Below are positions 13,612 to 23,095 of a DNA stretch of 49,889 nt, piece by piece. Position 1 is the stretch's first letter; each line of letters begins with the position of its first letter. The notes under the pieces were generated by a model that worked only from the letters and a program-made list of their open reading frames with translations, made no database searches and was not told where the DNA came from. The stretch lies in assembly GCA_964388085.1 (NCBI GenBank), contig CAYLZW010000010.1:1-49889 (forward strand), in the 5' to 3' direction. A program made the position numbers and the translations under genes. The stretch is from CAYLZW01 sp964388085. GTDB taxonomy: Bacteria; Myxococcota; UBA727; CAYLZW01.

Positions 13612-15782
13612 CAGCTCCACCTCGTCCGCGGATCGCTGCCGCCAGCAGCCTGCATCACCGCAAAATCATCCTCGCCGTAGTCGGCCGCGTTCGTCGTGCC
13701 GCTGTTACCGATCTTCGGCCAGCAGCCGGTCGCTGTGCTGGGGATGCCGGCGGTCTGCACGACGATCGTGTGGGCCACGGCGTCCAACTCGAGGATCTCC
13801 GCCTCCTCGATGTCCCCCGTCGACGCGTGGTAGACCTCGAGCGTATTGCCCACGGCGAATGCCTCAACGGGAGAGTCCAGCGCCGGGTCGCAGCTCGGGT
13901 CATTCGGGTCGAGCGTGACCGTGTCGTTGAGCTCGTATGTGCTCGTGACGTTGGTGATGGCCCCATAGGGCGCGATTAGGTTCGCGCTGTCGACGACGCG
14001 CATGGTCAGCGAGATGCTCGCGGTCTCCGGGTCCGGGCGCCGCGCGATGATCAGCGCGCGCGCCGACGACAGCCGAGAGCCCTCGAGGTCCGGCAGGCGT
14101 GGGTTGCCGAGCTCGACGAACCTCCCCACACGCAGCCCCAGGGCGTTCCAGGCGGCCGCTTCCGTGACGATGACCTCTGCCCGGCTGCGCTCGAGCAGCG
14201 CGCGCCGCAGAGCCGCTGCGACGTTCTCGGGCGTCATGATGGTGCCCGGCACGATGCGCTGACCGGCGCCGGCGAGCGCGTAAGCGCGCGCGTCGACGTG
14301 GAGGAACTTGGACTCGACGACGAGCTCTTGCGCCGCCTGAGGGAACCTGTTTCGCAGCTCCCAGTCGGTCACCGAGACGCGCACCGTGTGCTCGCCGGCG
14401 ATGGGCTGGTAGTTGGTCCTCATCCGCACCGTGTGAACAGCCCGCTGCTCGCTCGGCCGCGCGTCTCCGTCGCTGTCCCAGAGCGCGGTGTCGTCGTCGA
14501 TCGTCGGCCCCTGCACCGTCAGTGATGGCGGCGCTGAATCGCGCATGCGGCCAAAGCTCAGGCGGCCGTCGCCGTCGAGGTACCAGTAGGCGCCGGTCGC
14601 GACGCAGAACTCACGGAGCAGCTCGCCGACCTCGAGCGTCTCGACGAGGAGGTGCGTCCACTCGACGTCGAGGCCGCGCAGCCAGTAGATGCTGCCCTCG
14701 CCGGGCGCCGCGTCGCCGCCGTCGATGTTGATCTCGGCCGCGGGGATACCCGCCCCGAACTGCCACTGTGGCCCGCCGTACGCGCCGCGCGTGATGCCCG
14801 GCAGTACGTCGCTGGTGCCGTTGGTCCCGTCGCCCTCGATCGACGTCAGCAGCGCCAGGAGGATGTCTACGGGATGCCCCTGGAGCAGCGCCACATGCCG
14901 CAGGTTTGTCGCGACGGCGCGCACACCATCGCCCAGGACCTCGCCCGGTGTCGGTGAGAGCAGCTCCGGCCACTCCACCGTCAGCGTTGACCCGAGCTCC
15001 GCCGACATGAGCCGTAGCGAGAAGATGCCGCTGTGCTGCGTCGTGGCGAGGACGTGAGAGACGGGGGCGCCGCGCACGACGAACTGCTGCGCCGCACCAA
15101 ACTCGGCTGCCGTGAAGCTGTCCCCATAGATGCCGCTCCCGCCGTTGGCGCCGATGTCCGCCACGTCGCGCAACCCGACATAGCACCGTGCATCGCGGAA
15201 GCGGTCGGACAACGGCCCGCAGTCCATCACCCACTCGTCGCCAGGCCCTGGCTTCGGTACGTCGCCGAGCCGGTAGGTGCCGATGGTCTCGAGCTCAGCC
15301 ACCGTGCCGTCGGCGCGCTTGTAGCCTGCCTTGACCGTGACGCGCCTGCCCGTCCATGACTGCGGCTGCGGGGTCACCGCGGCGCCGGCGTCGGCCGCGA
15401 GGCCGCCGAAGTGGTCTTGCGCGCTCGTGCCGTACGCACTCCGCGTGACGCCGGTGAACGTCGTCGACGTCTTGCCCGTGTATGTGAACGCCTCGGCACC
15501 GACGTGAAACACGCCCGCCGACTGAAATCCGCTCGTCGACGAGACGCTCACGACGCCGGCGCCGGTCATCGCGGTGCCGCGCAAGACGTTCGCCGTGAGG
15601 TGCGACGAGGGTCGCGCGCGCGGCGCAAACGTGGCGAGCAGGACCTCGTCGTCCGTGTCGCGCAGCGTGATGGTCACGCCGCCGCCGGTGACGCATCGCT
15701 GGTCGAGGTCGAGGCGCTCTTCGCCGAAGGACGGCGCTCCGTGCAGGCAGAGCACCTGGGTCTTGCCCTCGAGCAGCGTCAT
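13611..15782 (-). CDS. Tail hub / tail-associated protein
   Basis: A 723-residue protein. The N-terminal third is beta-rich with a segment typical of tail proteins that bracket a fibre domain (SVSSTSGFQSAGVFHVGAEA, FTYTGKTSTTFTGVTRS). Residues about 145-260 and 390-600 look like a hub of the gp27/gp44 kind (VGELLREFCVATGAYWYLDG; ALGLRVGRFVELGNPRL). No lytic-enzyme motif was found. It overlaps the upstream gene by ATGA, and the order tape measure, distal tail, LamG protein, hub is consistent with a siphovirus baseplate. Confidence 0.7.
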   Translation of the reverse strand: MTLLEGKTQVLCLHGAPSFGEERLDLDQRCVTGGGVTITLRDTDDEVLLATFAPRARPSSHLTANVLRGTAMTGAGVVSVSSTSGFQSAGVFHVGAEAFTYTGKTSTTFTGVTRSAYGTSAQDHFGGLAADAGAAVTPQPQSWTGRRVTVKAGYKRADGTVAELETIGTYRLGDVPKPGPGDEWVMDCGPLSDRFRDARCYVGLRDVADIGANGGSGIYGDSFTAAEFGAAQQFVVRGAPVSHVLATTQHSGIFSLRLMSAELGSTLTVEWPELLSPTPGEVLGDGVRAVATNLRHVALLQGHPVDILLALLTSIEGDGTNGTSDVLPGITRGAYGGPQWQFGAGIPAAEINIDGGDAAPGEGSIYWLRGLDVEWTHLLVETLEVGELLREFCVATGAYWYLDGDGRLSFGRMRDSAPPSLTVQGPTIDDDTALWDSDGDARPSEQRAVHTVRMRTNYQPIAGEHTVRVSVTDWELRNRFPQAAQELVVESKFLHVDARAYALAGAGQRIVPGTIMTPENVAAALRRALLERSRAEVIVTEAAAWNALGLRVGRFVELGNPRLPDLEGSRLSSARALIIARRPDPETASISLTMRVVDSANLIAPYGAITNVTSTYELNDTVTLDPNDPSCDPALDSPVEAFAVGNTLEVYHASTGDIEEAEILELDAVAHTIVVQTAGIPSTATGCWPKIGNSGTTNAADYGEDDFAVMQAAGGSDPRTRWS

Positions 15783-16870
15783 GCGAGCCGCCTGCCTGCG
15801 GTCCCTGCAGCGGCGAGCGCGGCGGCATCGGTGTCAGTGACCGCGGCATCGAAGAAGGCCACCTCGTCGAACGCCGTCTCGGCCGCCCCGTTGCCACCCT
15901 CGACGTCACCATCCGAGTTTAAGAGCCGCCCGATGGCGGCGTGGGCCGTGCCGATGGGGATGCTGTCGGCGAGCACCCCAATCGACTCCCACAGTTCGAC
16001 CGCCACCAGCGCTCCGTCGACGTAGACCTTCACCCGGTCTGTGCCGTCGCCGCTGTCGATGGCCCCGTTGTACGCGACGACGACGTGATGCCACGTGTTG
16101 TCCTGGATGGCTGCTGCGCCTGTCCGGACCGAACGAAATTGGCTCGGGCCCGACGTCAACTTGAAGAAGAACGCGCCGCGGACCTTGCCCTCAAACACGT
16201 CGAGCCACACCTGCCGCTGCGCGTCGGCAAAGGACGCCTTCCCGAACAGGAACCTCCGCGTCGTCGTCGAGGCGCAGCGCACCCACATGGCGACGCTGAA
16301 CGCTGCGTCAGCGGGCGTGATGTACTCGTTCAGCACGTTTCCGAGGGCGAGATGGAAATCGGTCCCCTGCAGCGCCTGGTTCACCTTGCCAGCGACGATC
16401 GCGCCGTCGACGATGGTGCCGTCGCGGCCACCGACCGGGTCCGACACGACGGCGCCTTCGACGTCGGCTGTGTCCATCGACCAGTACGAGACCATGCTCG
16501 CCAGCGTGATCGTGATGCTGAACGGCGCGGACGCCACGGTGCCGACCGAGTTGGTGGCCTCGACAACGATCCCCGCGTACACGCCCAGGGTGGTCGGCGT
16601 GCCCGAGATCTTCCCGGTCTCAGCGTCGAGCAAGAGGCCTGGGGGTAGCGTCACGCCGCTGGCCCGGGCGAAGCTCGTCCCGGTCGTTGTCGGCGACAAC
16701 GAGAACGCGGTACCGAGGGTAGCGTCGCCGTCGGCGTACGCGATACCCGGCAGGACCGGCGGCGTATCCGATACCGCCTGTTCGACGAACGCGTACGGTA
16801 GGCCGTCCACCTCGACGACGAACACCAAGTCGAGCGCGTCCTTGTCGCGCGTGTCGTCGCTGAAGCTCAC
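15779..16870 (-). CDS. Tail adhesin with Ig-like and LamG/ConA-like domains
   Basis: A 363-residue protein. Residues about 35-120 match a putative-Ig (He_PIG) repeat (LPPGLLLDAETGKISGTPTT, YAGIVVEATNS). Residues about 125-350 form a concanavalin A-like LamG domain (VSYWSMDTADVEG, WVRCASTTTRRFLFGKA, DNTWHHVVVAYNGA, VKVYVDGALVA). The combination is typical of carbohydrate-binding adhesins and fits a receptor-binding role. It is coupled to its neighbours by ATGA-type overlaps. Both domains also occur in host myxobacterial proteins, so capture from a host is possible. Confidence 0.8.
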   Translation of the reverse strand: MSFSDDTRDKDALDLVFVVEVDGLPYAFVEQAVSDTPPVLPGIAYADGDATLGTAFSLSPTTTGTSFARASGVTLPPGLLLDAETGKISGTPTTLGVYAGIVVEATNSVGTVASAPFSITITLASMVSYWSMDTADVEGAVVSDPVGGRDGTIVDGAIVAGKVNQALQGTDFHLALGNVLNEYITPADAAFSVAMWVRCASTTTRRFLFGKASFADAQRQVWLDVFEGKVRGAFFFKLTSGPSQFRSVRTGAAAIQDNTWHHVVVAYNGAIDSGDGTDRVKVYVDGALVAVELWESIGVLADSIPIGTAHAAIGRLLNSDGDVEGGNGAAETAFDEVAFFDAAVTDTDAAALAAAGTAGRRLA

Positions 16871-17655
16871 GCCGCCACCGTCTTACGCAGCTCGATGTCC
16901 CAGCCCCACCGCGAAGGCCCGGTGCCGCGCGACGGGTCGAAGTTCTCGAGTAGCGGGCCCGCCAGGTGGTAGATGCCGAGCGATTCGACCGTCGCAGCGT
17001 CGAGCGTCGTGGCACCGGCGGCGAGCTCGTAGCTGCGCAGCTCGAGCTTGCGCCCGTCGCGGATGAGGTCGAGGAACGCGCTGAACGCCGCGGCTTCGTC
17101 GGCCGGCGTCTCGTCGGCATGCACGCGGCGCCCGTCGACGTGGCGCAGCCCGTACGCCCGCTCCTCCCGCTGCGCCGCGGCGCGCATCGTGCGGACGACG
17201 CCGCTGCGCGAGACGGTCTGCACCGAGCGCGACGGGTAGCGCGCGCGGAACCGCTGGTACGGCTGCGTTGGCACCCAGATGCACGTCGGGGAGAGGGTCG
17301 AGGTGACGACGCCAGCGATCGCAGCGAGGGAGTCGAGGCCGAGCAGCGCCAGGTCGAACGACCCCGTGCTCTCGATCGCCGTCATCCCAGCGAATCCGAC
17401 GGTGACGACGGCGGACGGGTTCGACGCATCGATGTCGAGCGTCACGGTACAGACCGGGTCCGCCGCGAGCGCGGCGAGGAACGCATCGACGATCGCTTGC
17501 GCAAGATCGTTGGCGCCACCATCGCCGCGCAGGTAGTAGGTGCCGGCCGGGATGGTGATGGTGGCCGAGCCGCCCGACGTGCTGTAGGCGATCGTGTCGT
17601 TCACCCCGACCTCGATGACGACGGACGCGAACAGGGGAATGTAGCGCGCGCTCAT
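16867..17655 (-). CDS. Distal tail protein-like
   Basis: A 262-residue protein. The N-terminal half is beta-rich (TIAYSTSGGSATITIPAGTY). The C-terminal half carries GLRHVDGRRVHADETPADEA and AFLDLIRDGRKLELRSYELA, reminiscent of distal tail proteins. It lies directly after the tape measure gene, where siphovirus Dit genes usually sit. The assignment relies mainly on position. Confidence 0.6.
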   Translation of the reverse strand: MSARYIPLFASVVIEVGVNDTIAYSTSGGSATITIPAGTYYLRGDGGANDLAQAIVDAFLAALAADPVCTVTLDIDASNPSAVVTVGFAGMTAIESTGSFDLALLGLDSLAAIAGVVTSTLSPTCIWVPTQPYQRFRARYPSRSVQTVSRSGVVRTMRAAAQREERAYGLRHVDGRRVHADETPADEAAAFSAFLDLIRDGRKLELRSYELAAGATTLDAATVESLGIYHLAGPLLENFDPSRGTGPSRWGWDIELRKTVAA

Positions 17656-19502
17656 CGCGGGGAGATCTCCTCGACACGGATGACGCCGGAGCGGATGGCG
17701 TGGCGGAGCCCGTCAGCGACGGCGCGCGACGTGTCCTCTTTGGCGATGCCGACGCCGTTGGTGATGTTGATGTTGATGATGTTATGCCCGCTCGAGCCGC
17801 CTCCTGGTGCGGGCAGGCCACCGCCGCCGGGCGACGAGGGCGAGCTCACGGGTTTCGTGATGGCACCGCCCCCACCTAGAAGCGAATCCACGAGCGGGAC
17901 ACTGCCGGCCTTGAGCGCGGCGCCGCCGATGATCATCGCGCCACCGACTCCGGCGACGAGGGCGCCGGTAGGGTCTCCGCCGACGAGACGAGCAGTACCT
18001 TCGAGCGCGAACAACGCGCCCTTGGCCGCCATCTCTGTGCCCACCAGGTCCAGGATGCCCTTCAGGATCTCCCGCTCGGCGCCCTCGCGCCCGGACAACA
18101 CGGCCGCGAAGCTCTCTCCGGTGAGAGTCGCGATCCCGACGATGAAGCTCGATGCCTCCTGCGCTGCGGCGCGCTCACGCGCCAGCCGCTCGGCGACGAA
18201 CTTCTCGTGCGCGGCCTGGCGGCGCTTTAGCGACTCGCTGTCGGCGCTCTCGACGATCTCTCGCGTCTCGTCGAAGGCCTCGAACTCCGCCTGCCAGAGG
18301 ATCTTCTTTCGCTCGAGGTCCTCGACGCGGGCCATCTCCAGCGTCTCATTGTGCGCACGAGTCGCGGCCTGCACGTCCATGCCGAAGAGCTGGTCCTCGA
18401 AAGACATGTCGATGCCGATGCCCCGACCCGCCCCCTTCTTCGCCTCACGCTGCGCGTCCGCACGCGCGTCAGCCGCCTTCTCCACCGCCTCTTCGCCGAG
18501 CTTGATCTGGTGCAGCAACTCGATCGCACGGAGCGCCAGCCTCTCGTTCTCCTGCTCGCGTGCCAGATTCTTGGCGGCCGTCTTGGTGATGGCCGTGAGG
18601 CGCTTCACCTCGAGGTCGACGTTCTTCCCGTACATATCGGCGACGTCGCCGTTCTGGTACGCCACCCACGACTTCAACTCCTCCTGCGCGTCGGCGAGCT
18701 CCTCCTTGTAGTGGTCGACGGCGACGGTGGCGGCCGCGTAATTCTCCTCCTGGTCACCGATGCGCGCGTCGATGCCGGCCTTGCCGACGTTCTCGAGTTC
18801 CTTCTCGAGGGCGGAGACCTGCGCGGCGTAGTCGGCGAGGCCGAACCGCGCCAGGTCGCGCAATTGGTTTTCGAACTCGACGGCCTTCTTCTTCGCCTCG
18901 AAGAACTTCCCGGCGATGAGCGCGGCGCCCGTGCCAATGGTCGTCAGACCGAGCGCCAACGGGCCGCCGGCCATGAACGCCATCGCGAGGTTGTCCGCCG
19001 CGCCGAGGAGGTCGGACGCGCGCTGCGAGGTGCCGCCGATGGCGCCCGCGAGCCCGCTCGACGCCGTCGCCGCGCCGCCGAGGGAGTCGCGCAGGCGCGG
19101 GCCCTTGGCAACCAGCGCGCCGGCGCCAGCGTCGAGGCGATCGAAGGCCTGCGCTGACTTCTTGGCCGTGCCCGTCAGCTGCCCGAGCTGCGTGTTCACG
19201 GCGGCCGCGCGCTGCTCGAGCGCGTGCAGGACCTCCGGCGAGAACTGACCGCGCGCCTTGCTGTTCAGCACCGCGTTCAGCTGCTTCGAGCTCCGCGTGA
19301 GGTTCTCGACCTGCGTGACGACGTCACGGACGTCCGTCGCCTGCCCACCGAACGCGCGCAGGCGGCCCTCCGTCGCGGAGAGCGCCTTCGACGCGCGCTG
19401 AGCCTCGTCGGCTAGCTTCACGGTCTCGGCACGCGACTCGCGGACCTCGGCGTTGTACCGAGATCGGTCCGCGATGAAGGTGACCACCACCTCTTCATTC
19501 AC
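17652..19502 (-). CDS. Tape measure protein
   Basis: A 616-residue protein with a GTG start at 19502. The frame begins with a beta segment and long coiled coils (about 10-130 and 230-350), followed by hydrophobic, Gly/Ala-rich stretches (about 160-215, LAMAFMAGGPLALGLTTIG; and 480-530, ALVAGVGGAMIIGGAALKAG). A Gly/Pro-rich region and a conserved C-terminal beta/helix segment (NIININITNGVGI) complete it. This architecture, and its place right after a frameshifted chaperone pair, mark it as the tape measure. At about 150 nm per 1000 residues the tail would be roughly 90 nm, an estimate from length only. Confidence 0.88.
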   Translation of the reverse strand: MNEEVVVTFIADRSRYNAEVRESRAETVKLADEAQRASKALSATEGRLRAFGGQATDVRDVVTQVENLTRSSKQLNAVLNSKARGQFSPEVLHALEQRAAAVNTQLGQLTGTAKKSAQAFDRLDAGAGALVAKGPRLRDSLGGAATASSGLAGAIGGTSQRASDLLGAADNLAMAFMAGGPLALGLTTIGTGAALIAGKFFEAKKKAVEFENQLRDLARFGLADYAAQVSALEKELENVGKAGIDARIGDQEENYAAATVAVDHYKEELADAQEELKSWVAYQNGDVADMYGKNVDLEVKRLTAITKTAAKNLAREQENERLALRAIELLHQIKLGEEAVEKAADARADAQREAKKGAGRGIGIDMSFEDQLFGMDVQAATRAHNETLEMARVEDLERKKILWQAEFEAFDETREIVESADSESLKRRQAAHEKFVAERLARERAAAQEASSFIVGIATLTGESFAAVLSGREGAEREILKGILDLVGTEMAAKGALFALEGTARLVGGDPTGALVAGVGGAMIIGGAALKAGSVPLVDSLLGGGGAITKPVSSPSSPGGGGLPAPGGGSSGHNIININITNGVGIAKEDTSRAVADGLRHAIRSGVIRVEEISPR

Positions 19503-20450
19503 TGGGGGGCTTCTCCCTTAGGCGACGCATCAGGTCGGCGCGTCCGGCGCGCACGATGTCGACCGCGTCCCAGACGACGGCGGCGAGGCCTAGGCCTGCG
19601 ACGCCGAGCTCGCCGCCGGCGGTGCCTGCGAAGAGCTGCTGGACGTTTTCGATCCAGGGGTTCTCGAGGACGTGTCGTCGAGGGCACTTGTCGGTTTCGC
19701 CGAAGGTGCCGGCGAAGTGAGGCTCGGGTGCCTCTCCGCGGCAGCCCCAATCGCGTCGCTGATGGAGTGGGCAGCGGGTGCAGTCTCGCTCGTGCAGCTG
19801 TCCGTCGGCGCTCGCCGCCCAAAGGCTTTTTTTTCGGCGCCCGTGAGCGATTGGAAGTCGCGGGCGACGTAGAAGATCGGCAGGAACCGTTTCGTGAGGC
19901 GCAGCGCCTCGAGATCCTCCTTGGAGAGGCGATCGTCGATGACGCCGTGGAGACCGATCTCGAACGGTCCTTCCTCGTCCTCGAGGCCTCGCGCGCGGAC
20001 GACCGTGACGCCCACGTAGGCTGTGACGTGCTCGAGCAGCTCTTCACTCAAGCCCTCACCCTTCGCGGCCACCGCGCGGATGACGTTCATCCGGTCGTCG
20101 TGCTCCTCCTTGCTGAGCGAACGGATCTGCAGCTCGAGCGAGGCGGCCTCGGGATCGCTCACGTACGGCGAGAGGTCGTCGGCCTGGACCGGGGAGATGA
20201 TGAGCTCGAGCTTCAGGACGGCGGCGGCCGCGGCCTCGAGGTTGGCGTCGCCGTCGATGGCGATGTTGAGCTCGGGGAGCACGTCGCCGGCGCGCTCATG
20301 CCATGGCCGCGCATCGTCGAGGGGGATGCCCTCCTGCTCGTGCAGCTCGCGGCGCGCGCGGCGTGCCTCGAGCTCCGCCTCGTAGCGGGAGCGCAGCATG
20401 TCGTCGAGGTTGAGCCACCCCGACACGCGACCTGGGCGAAGGACGTACAC
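19495..20450 (-). CDS. Tail assembly chaperone GT fusion made by -1 frameshift
   Basis: The frame from 20450 shifts by -1 at the A-run 19827-19834 and continues to the TGA at 19495-19497, giving about 318 residues. After the shift the reading is clearly protein-like, with no start codon of its own: it has DCTRCPLHQRRDWGC, a likely zinc-binding cluster, and then a helical end (VAGLGLAAVVWDAVDIVRAG). The product ends 8 nt into the tape measure gene. This is the classic gpG/gpGT layout, in which both products coat the tape measure before tail tube assembly. Confidence 0.8.
19590..20450 (-). CDS. Tail assembly chaperone G (0-frame product)
   Basis: A 286-residue unshifted product ending at the TAG at 19590-19592. 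Residues 1-205 are common to the fusion protein and contain helices typical of siphovirus tail chaperones (YEAELEARRARREL, EEHDDRMNVIRAVAAKG, SKEDLEALRLTKRFLPI). From residue 209 it is Ser/Pro/Ala-rich and probably disordered, which is unusually long for the unshifted tail of a G protein. It lies between the tail tube gene and the tape measure. Confidence 0.78.
   Translation of the reverse strand: MYVLRPGRVSGWLNLDDMLRSRYEAELEARRARRELHEQEGIPLDDARPWHERAGDVLPELNIAIDGDANLEAAAAAVLKLELIISPVQADDLSPYVSDPEAASLELQIRSLSKEEHDDRMNVIRAVAAKGEGLSEELLEHVTAYVGVTVVRARGLEDEEGPFEIGLHGVIDDRLSKEDLEALRLTKRFLPIFYVARDFQSLTGAEKKAFGRRAPTDSCTSETAPAAHSISDAIGAAAERHPSLTSPAPSAKPTSALDDTSSRTPGSKTSSSSSQAPPAASSASQA
19827..19833 (-). 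promoter_or_regulatory. Slippery heptamer A AAA AAA
   Basis: On the minus strand the codons GAA AAA AAA GCC provide the heptamer A-AAA-AAA in the correct phase for a -1 slip (eight consecutive A). The -1 frame downstream is open for 110 codons. Confidence 0.85.
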
Positions 20451-20469
20451 AGAGACCTCCTGGTGCTGA

Positions 20470-21696
20470 TCAGAAGAGAGCGATCGAGAACGGGCTACCC
20501 GACGTCGGCCGGGTCGCTCGAGCGGTGACCTGCACGGCGCGTTGGCTGCCCTGAGTCACCTCACGGACGCGCAGGCTGGCCGCGCGGAAGCGGGAGGCCT
20601 TCGCCTGGCCGGCGGAGCGCCCGGTCTGCCAGAGCAGGTCGTACGTCGTCTTGAGCGCCGTCTGGCTGCCCTGGGCGGCCTGCAGCAGGGCGTCGTTCAT
20701 CTCGCTCGGCGCCGTGAGCGAGCCGAACGAGATGCGGAAGGTGAGCGTCGGGGCCTTGCTGACGACGACGAATCCGTATTTCCCGCTCTGCGCTGCGTTG
20801 TCCGACTCACGCGCCTCGAGGACGAGCCCTGGATCGAGCGCGTCGAGGACCGCCATGTAGAGCGTGTCGCCGAGCCACAACGGGCAGTGGATGCAGCGGA
20901 TCGGGTTGCCCTGCGTGGGCCCGGCGCCGAAGGCCGGCACCGTCGCGTCGCCAGGATCGCTCCACTCGGAGCCGTTCAGCGTCACCTCGTACCTGGCCGC
21001 GACGCCTCGCGGGTAGGTGATACGCGGGTTGCCGAGCGCGCCCTTGATGAGCCGACGACGGAAGCTCTTGATCGTGCCCTGCACGGCGAGGTGCCGGTGG
21101 TCGTCGTTGTCGAAGTCCATGTCCCAGACGCGGCCGGCGTACACGGCCTCGCTGGCCTTCGCGTCTTCCGCGACGCCGAGGTCCGTCGTCAGCGCGCGGC
21201 ACAGCGTCACATCTGACGCATCCTTGGACTCGATCCAACGCGCCTGCAGGAGATCGGATGTACCGCCCTTCATGAGTACGGCGGCGCCGGCGGAGAGACC
21301 GGCCCCGTCGAACAGGCTCACCGTCGCGCCGGCGCCCGGCGCGGCGGCCGTCTCGTCACCCGTGTAGTCGGCGGGCGCAGCGCCCATCATTGACGTGAAG
21401 AGCATGTCGGTGATCTGCGACCCGAGCGTCGCCGAGCTCACGCTGGTACCTGCGCCGCTGCCCGAGAGACCGTGCAGGTCGAGCGCGAGCCCCTCGAGGT
21501 CGCCGATGCTGAAGCCGTTGAGCTCGGACAACGGCTGCCCGTCGCCGCGGTCGTAGTCCCGCGGGATGTCCTCGAAGTCGGTGACGACGTTGCCCCCGGC
21601 GCGCTCGACGTAATGCATGTCGGCTGGCGTCGTCGTCCAGTCGTTGGCGTCGTGGAGGCCCAGCTGCAGGTATTCGAGGCGAGAGCTCTTGCCCAT
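20470..21696 (-). CDS. Major tail tube protein
   Basis: A 408-residue protein upstream of the tail chaperones, the normal place of the tail tube gene. It begins MGKSSRLEYLQLGL and is beta-rich throughout. Ala/Gly-rich segments (residues 80-150) may mark surface loops or an inserted domain, which would explain the length, about twice a minimal tube protein. The TAGGAGCCC just before the ATG supports the start. Identification is mostly by position. Confidence 0.65.
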   Translation of the reverse strand: MGKSSRLEYLQLGLHDANDWTTTPADMHYVERAGGNVVTDFEDIPRDYDRGDGQPLSELNGFSIGDLEGLALDLHGLSGSGAGTSVSSATLGSQITDMLFTSMMGAAPADYTGDETAAAPGAGATVSLFDGAGLSAGAAVLMKGGTSDLLQARWIESKDASDVTLCRALTTDLGVAEDAKASEAVYAGRVWDMDFDNDDHRHLAVQGTIKSFRRRLIKGALGNPRITYPRGVAARYEVTLNGSEWSDPGDATVPAFGAGPTQGNPIRCIHCPLWLGDTLYMAVLDALDPGLVLEARESDNAAQSGKYGFVVVSKAPTLTFRISFGSLTAPSEMNDALLQAAQGSQTALKTTYDLLWQTGRSAGQAKASRFRAASLRVREVTQGSQRAVQVTARATRPTSGSPFSIALF

Positions 21697-21705
21697 GGTG
21701 GGCTC

Positions 21706-22173
21706 CTACGTGTCGAGGTGCTCGAGCGGGAAACGGATGCGGTTGACGATGCCGTCGTCGCCATACGGCTGCTGCACGGCTGGGAGCAGGACGAGGTTGT
21801 CGCGCGAGCCGTCAGCGATCTCGACGATGCTCGAGCTGGCCGTGTCCCAGGCGTCGTCGCCGAGGAGCGCCGTCGAGATGGCGGTGTGGTCCTCGGCGAT
21901 CACGGTGTCGCGGAGGTCGTCGCTCGCCGTGCGCGGGTAGACGACGAACAGCTCCATGCCGCGAGCCATGCGGATACGGCCCGTCGTGAACGGACCGAGC
22001 CGCGAGCTGTCGAAGTGGCGGAGGCCGAACGCGCGCGCTCGAGCGCGGCGCTGCATGTCGCGCATGAGCTCGGGCACGTGAGCGAAGCGCTCGCCGAAGC
22101 CGTCGCCCACGCGCGTCGGCTCGATGGCCTCGACGAGCTCGATGATCTTCGTCTTGGCGTCGGGGTACGTCAT
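21706..22173 (-). CDS. Putative tail terminator/completion protein
   Basis: A 155-residue protein, ATGA-coupled to the gene before it. An N-terminal helix (TYPDAKTKIIELVEAIEP) and a mixed alpha/beta body (GMELFVVYPRTASDDLRDTV) resemble gpU-like tail terminators of Siphoviridae. It precedes the tail tube gene, as these do. Function inferred. Confidence 0.55.
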   Translation of the reverse strand: MTYPDAKTKIIELVEAIEPTRVGDGFGERFAHVPELMRDMQRRARARAFGLRHFDSSRLGPFTTGRIRMARGMELFVVYPRTASDDLRDTVIAEDHTAISTALLGDDAWDTASSSIVEIADGSRDNLVLLPAVQQPYGDDGIVNRIRFPLEHLDT

Positions 22174-23093
22174 CGGAGGAGCTCCCCGTGGAACTCGGTC
22201 GCCGGGGACTCCTCGTCACCCGGGAGCGCGCCGGTGTCGCCGGTGTCGATCCAGACCTCCTTGCTCGCGAGCGTGACGTTGAGCCGGTCGGAGTACTGCG
22301 CGCGGAATCGCTCCAGGGTGAGCTCGTTGAGCGCCTCGTCGAACGCGACCAGGTGGTAGAGCGTCGCGAACGCGAGCGCCGGCCGGAGGCTCGACGAGCT
22401 CTTGATCGACCAGATGTCGATTCCCTGTCCCTCGAGGTCGGGAAGCAGGCGCGCCTCCCATGCCGCGTCGATGGCCTCGGCAAGGGAGATCGGGCCGCCG
22501 GCGATGTAGCGACGGATCTCAGGGCAGGTCCGCACCGCCTCTTCCTGCGTCAGGCCGTGCACGAAGAACTGCGGCACGACGCGGAAGTATTGCTCCCATA
22601 CGAGCACCGAGCGGCCCTTGTAAGGCGTCGTGAGCGTGGCCTGCCAGATGGCGCTCGCTCGACCGCTGGCGCTTGTCTCGGCCGCGGTGAGCGCGTGGCT
22701 CACCTGCAGGCCCTTGAGCACGTCGCCAGCGACGATGGCAGCCGGCAGCGGCGAGCGCAGGTAGAGAACCTGGCCGTCGGTGTCGACGCGCTCGACCTCG
22801 ACCACGATCGGAAACGGCGTCGCGCCGGCGGCCTTGCCGATGGCGTAGCGGTTGCCACCGACGGGGGCGGTGCCGGCGGCGGCCGTCCAGGCGACCTGCT
22901 GCGCACCGCGCGCCGCCGCCGCCAGCGTGTACGACGTCGTCTCGAGCGTCGCCTCCTCGAACGCCCCCGGCGACGAGGAGGCGGTCATCACGCGCACCTC
23001 GACACTCGCCACATTGCCGAACGTGCCCTCGTGGTCGAGGTAGTCCGTCAGCGTGTCGGTAGAGTCTTCGAGGATCTGCGCAGGGAGGGCCAT
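22170..23093 (-). CDS. Phage structural/connector protein
   Basis: A 307-residue protein. An N-terminal beta-rich half (DHEGTFGNVASVEVRVMTAS) is followed by a mainly helical second half (ARLLPDLEGQGIDIWSIK, then ALAFATLYHLVAFDEALNEL). It resembles, in the second half, head-tail adaptor proteins that grip the portal complex. No firm family. Position between the holin-like gene and the tail terminator supports a connector or neck role. Confidence 0.5.
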   Translation of the reverse strand: MALPAQILEDSTDTLTDYLDHEGTFGNVASVEVRVMTASSSPGAFEEATLETTSYTLAAAARGAQQVAWTAAAGTAPVGGNRYAIGKAAGATPFPIVVEVERVDTDGQVLYLRSPLPAAIVAGDVLKGLQVSHALTAAETSASGRASAIWQATLTTPYKGRSVLVWEQYFRVVPQFFVHGLTQEEAVRTCPEIRRYIAGGPISLAEAIDAAWEARLLPDLEGQGIDIWSIKSSSSLRPALAFATLYHLVAFDEALNELTLERFRAQYSDRLNVTLASKEVWIDTGDTGALPGDEESPATEFHGELLR

Positions 23094-23095
23094 GC

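Noticed and set aside
16966..18711. A 581-codon plus-strand frame across tail genes
   Set aside because: Antisense to the tape measure and distal tail genes, which have normal coiled-coil and domain structure.
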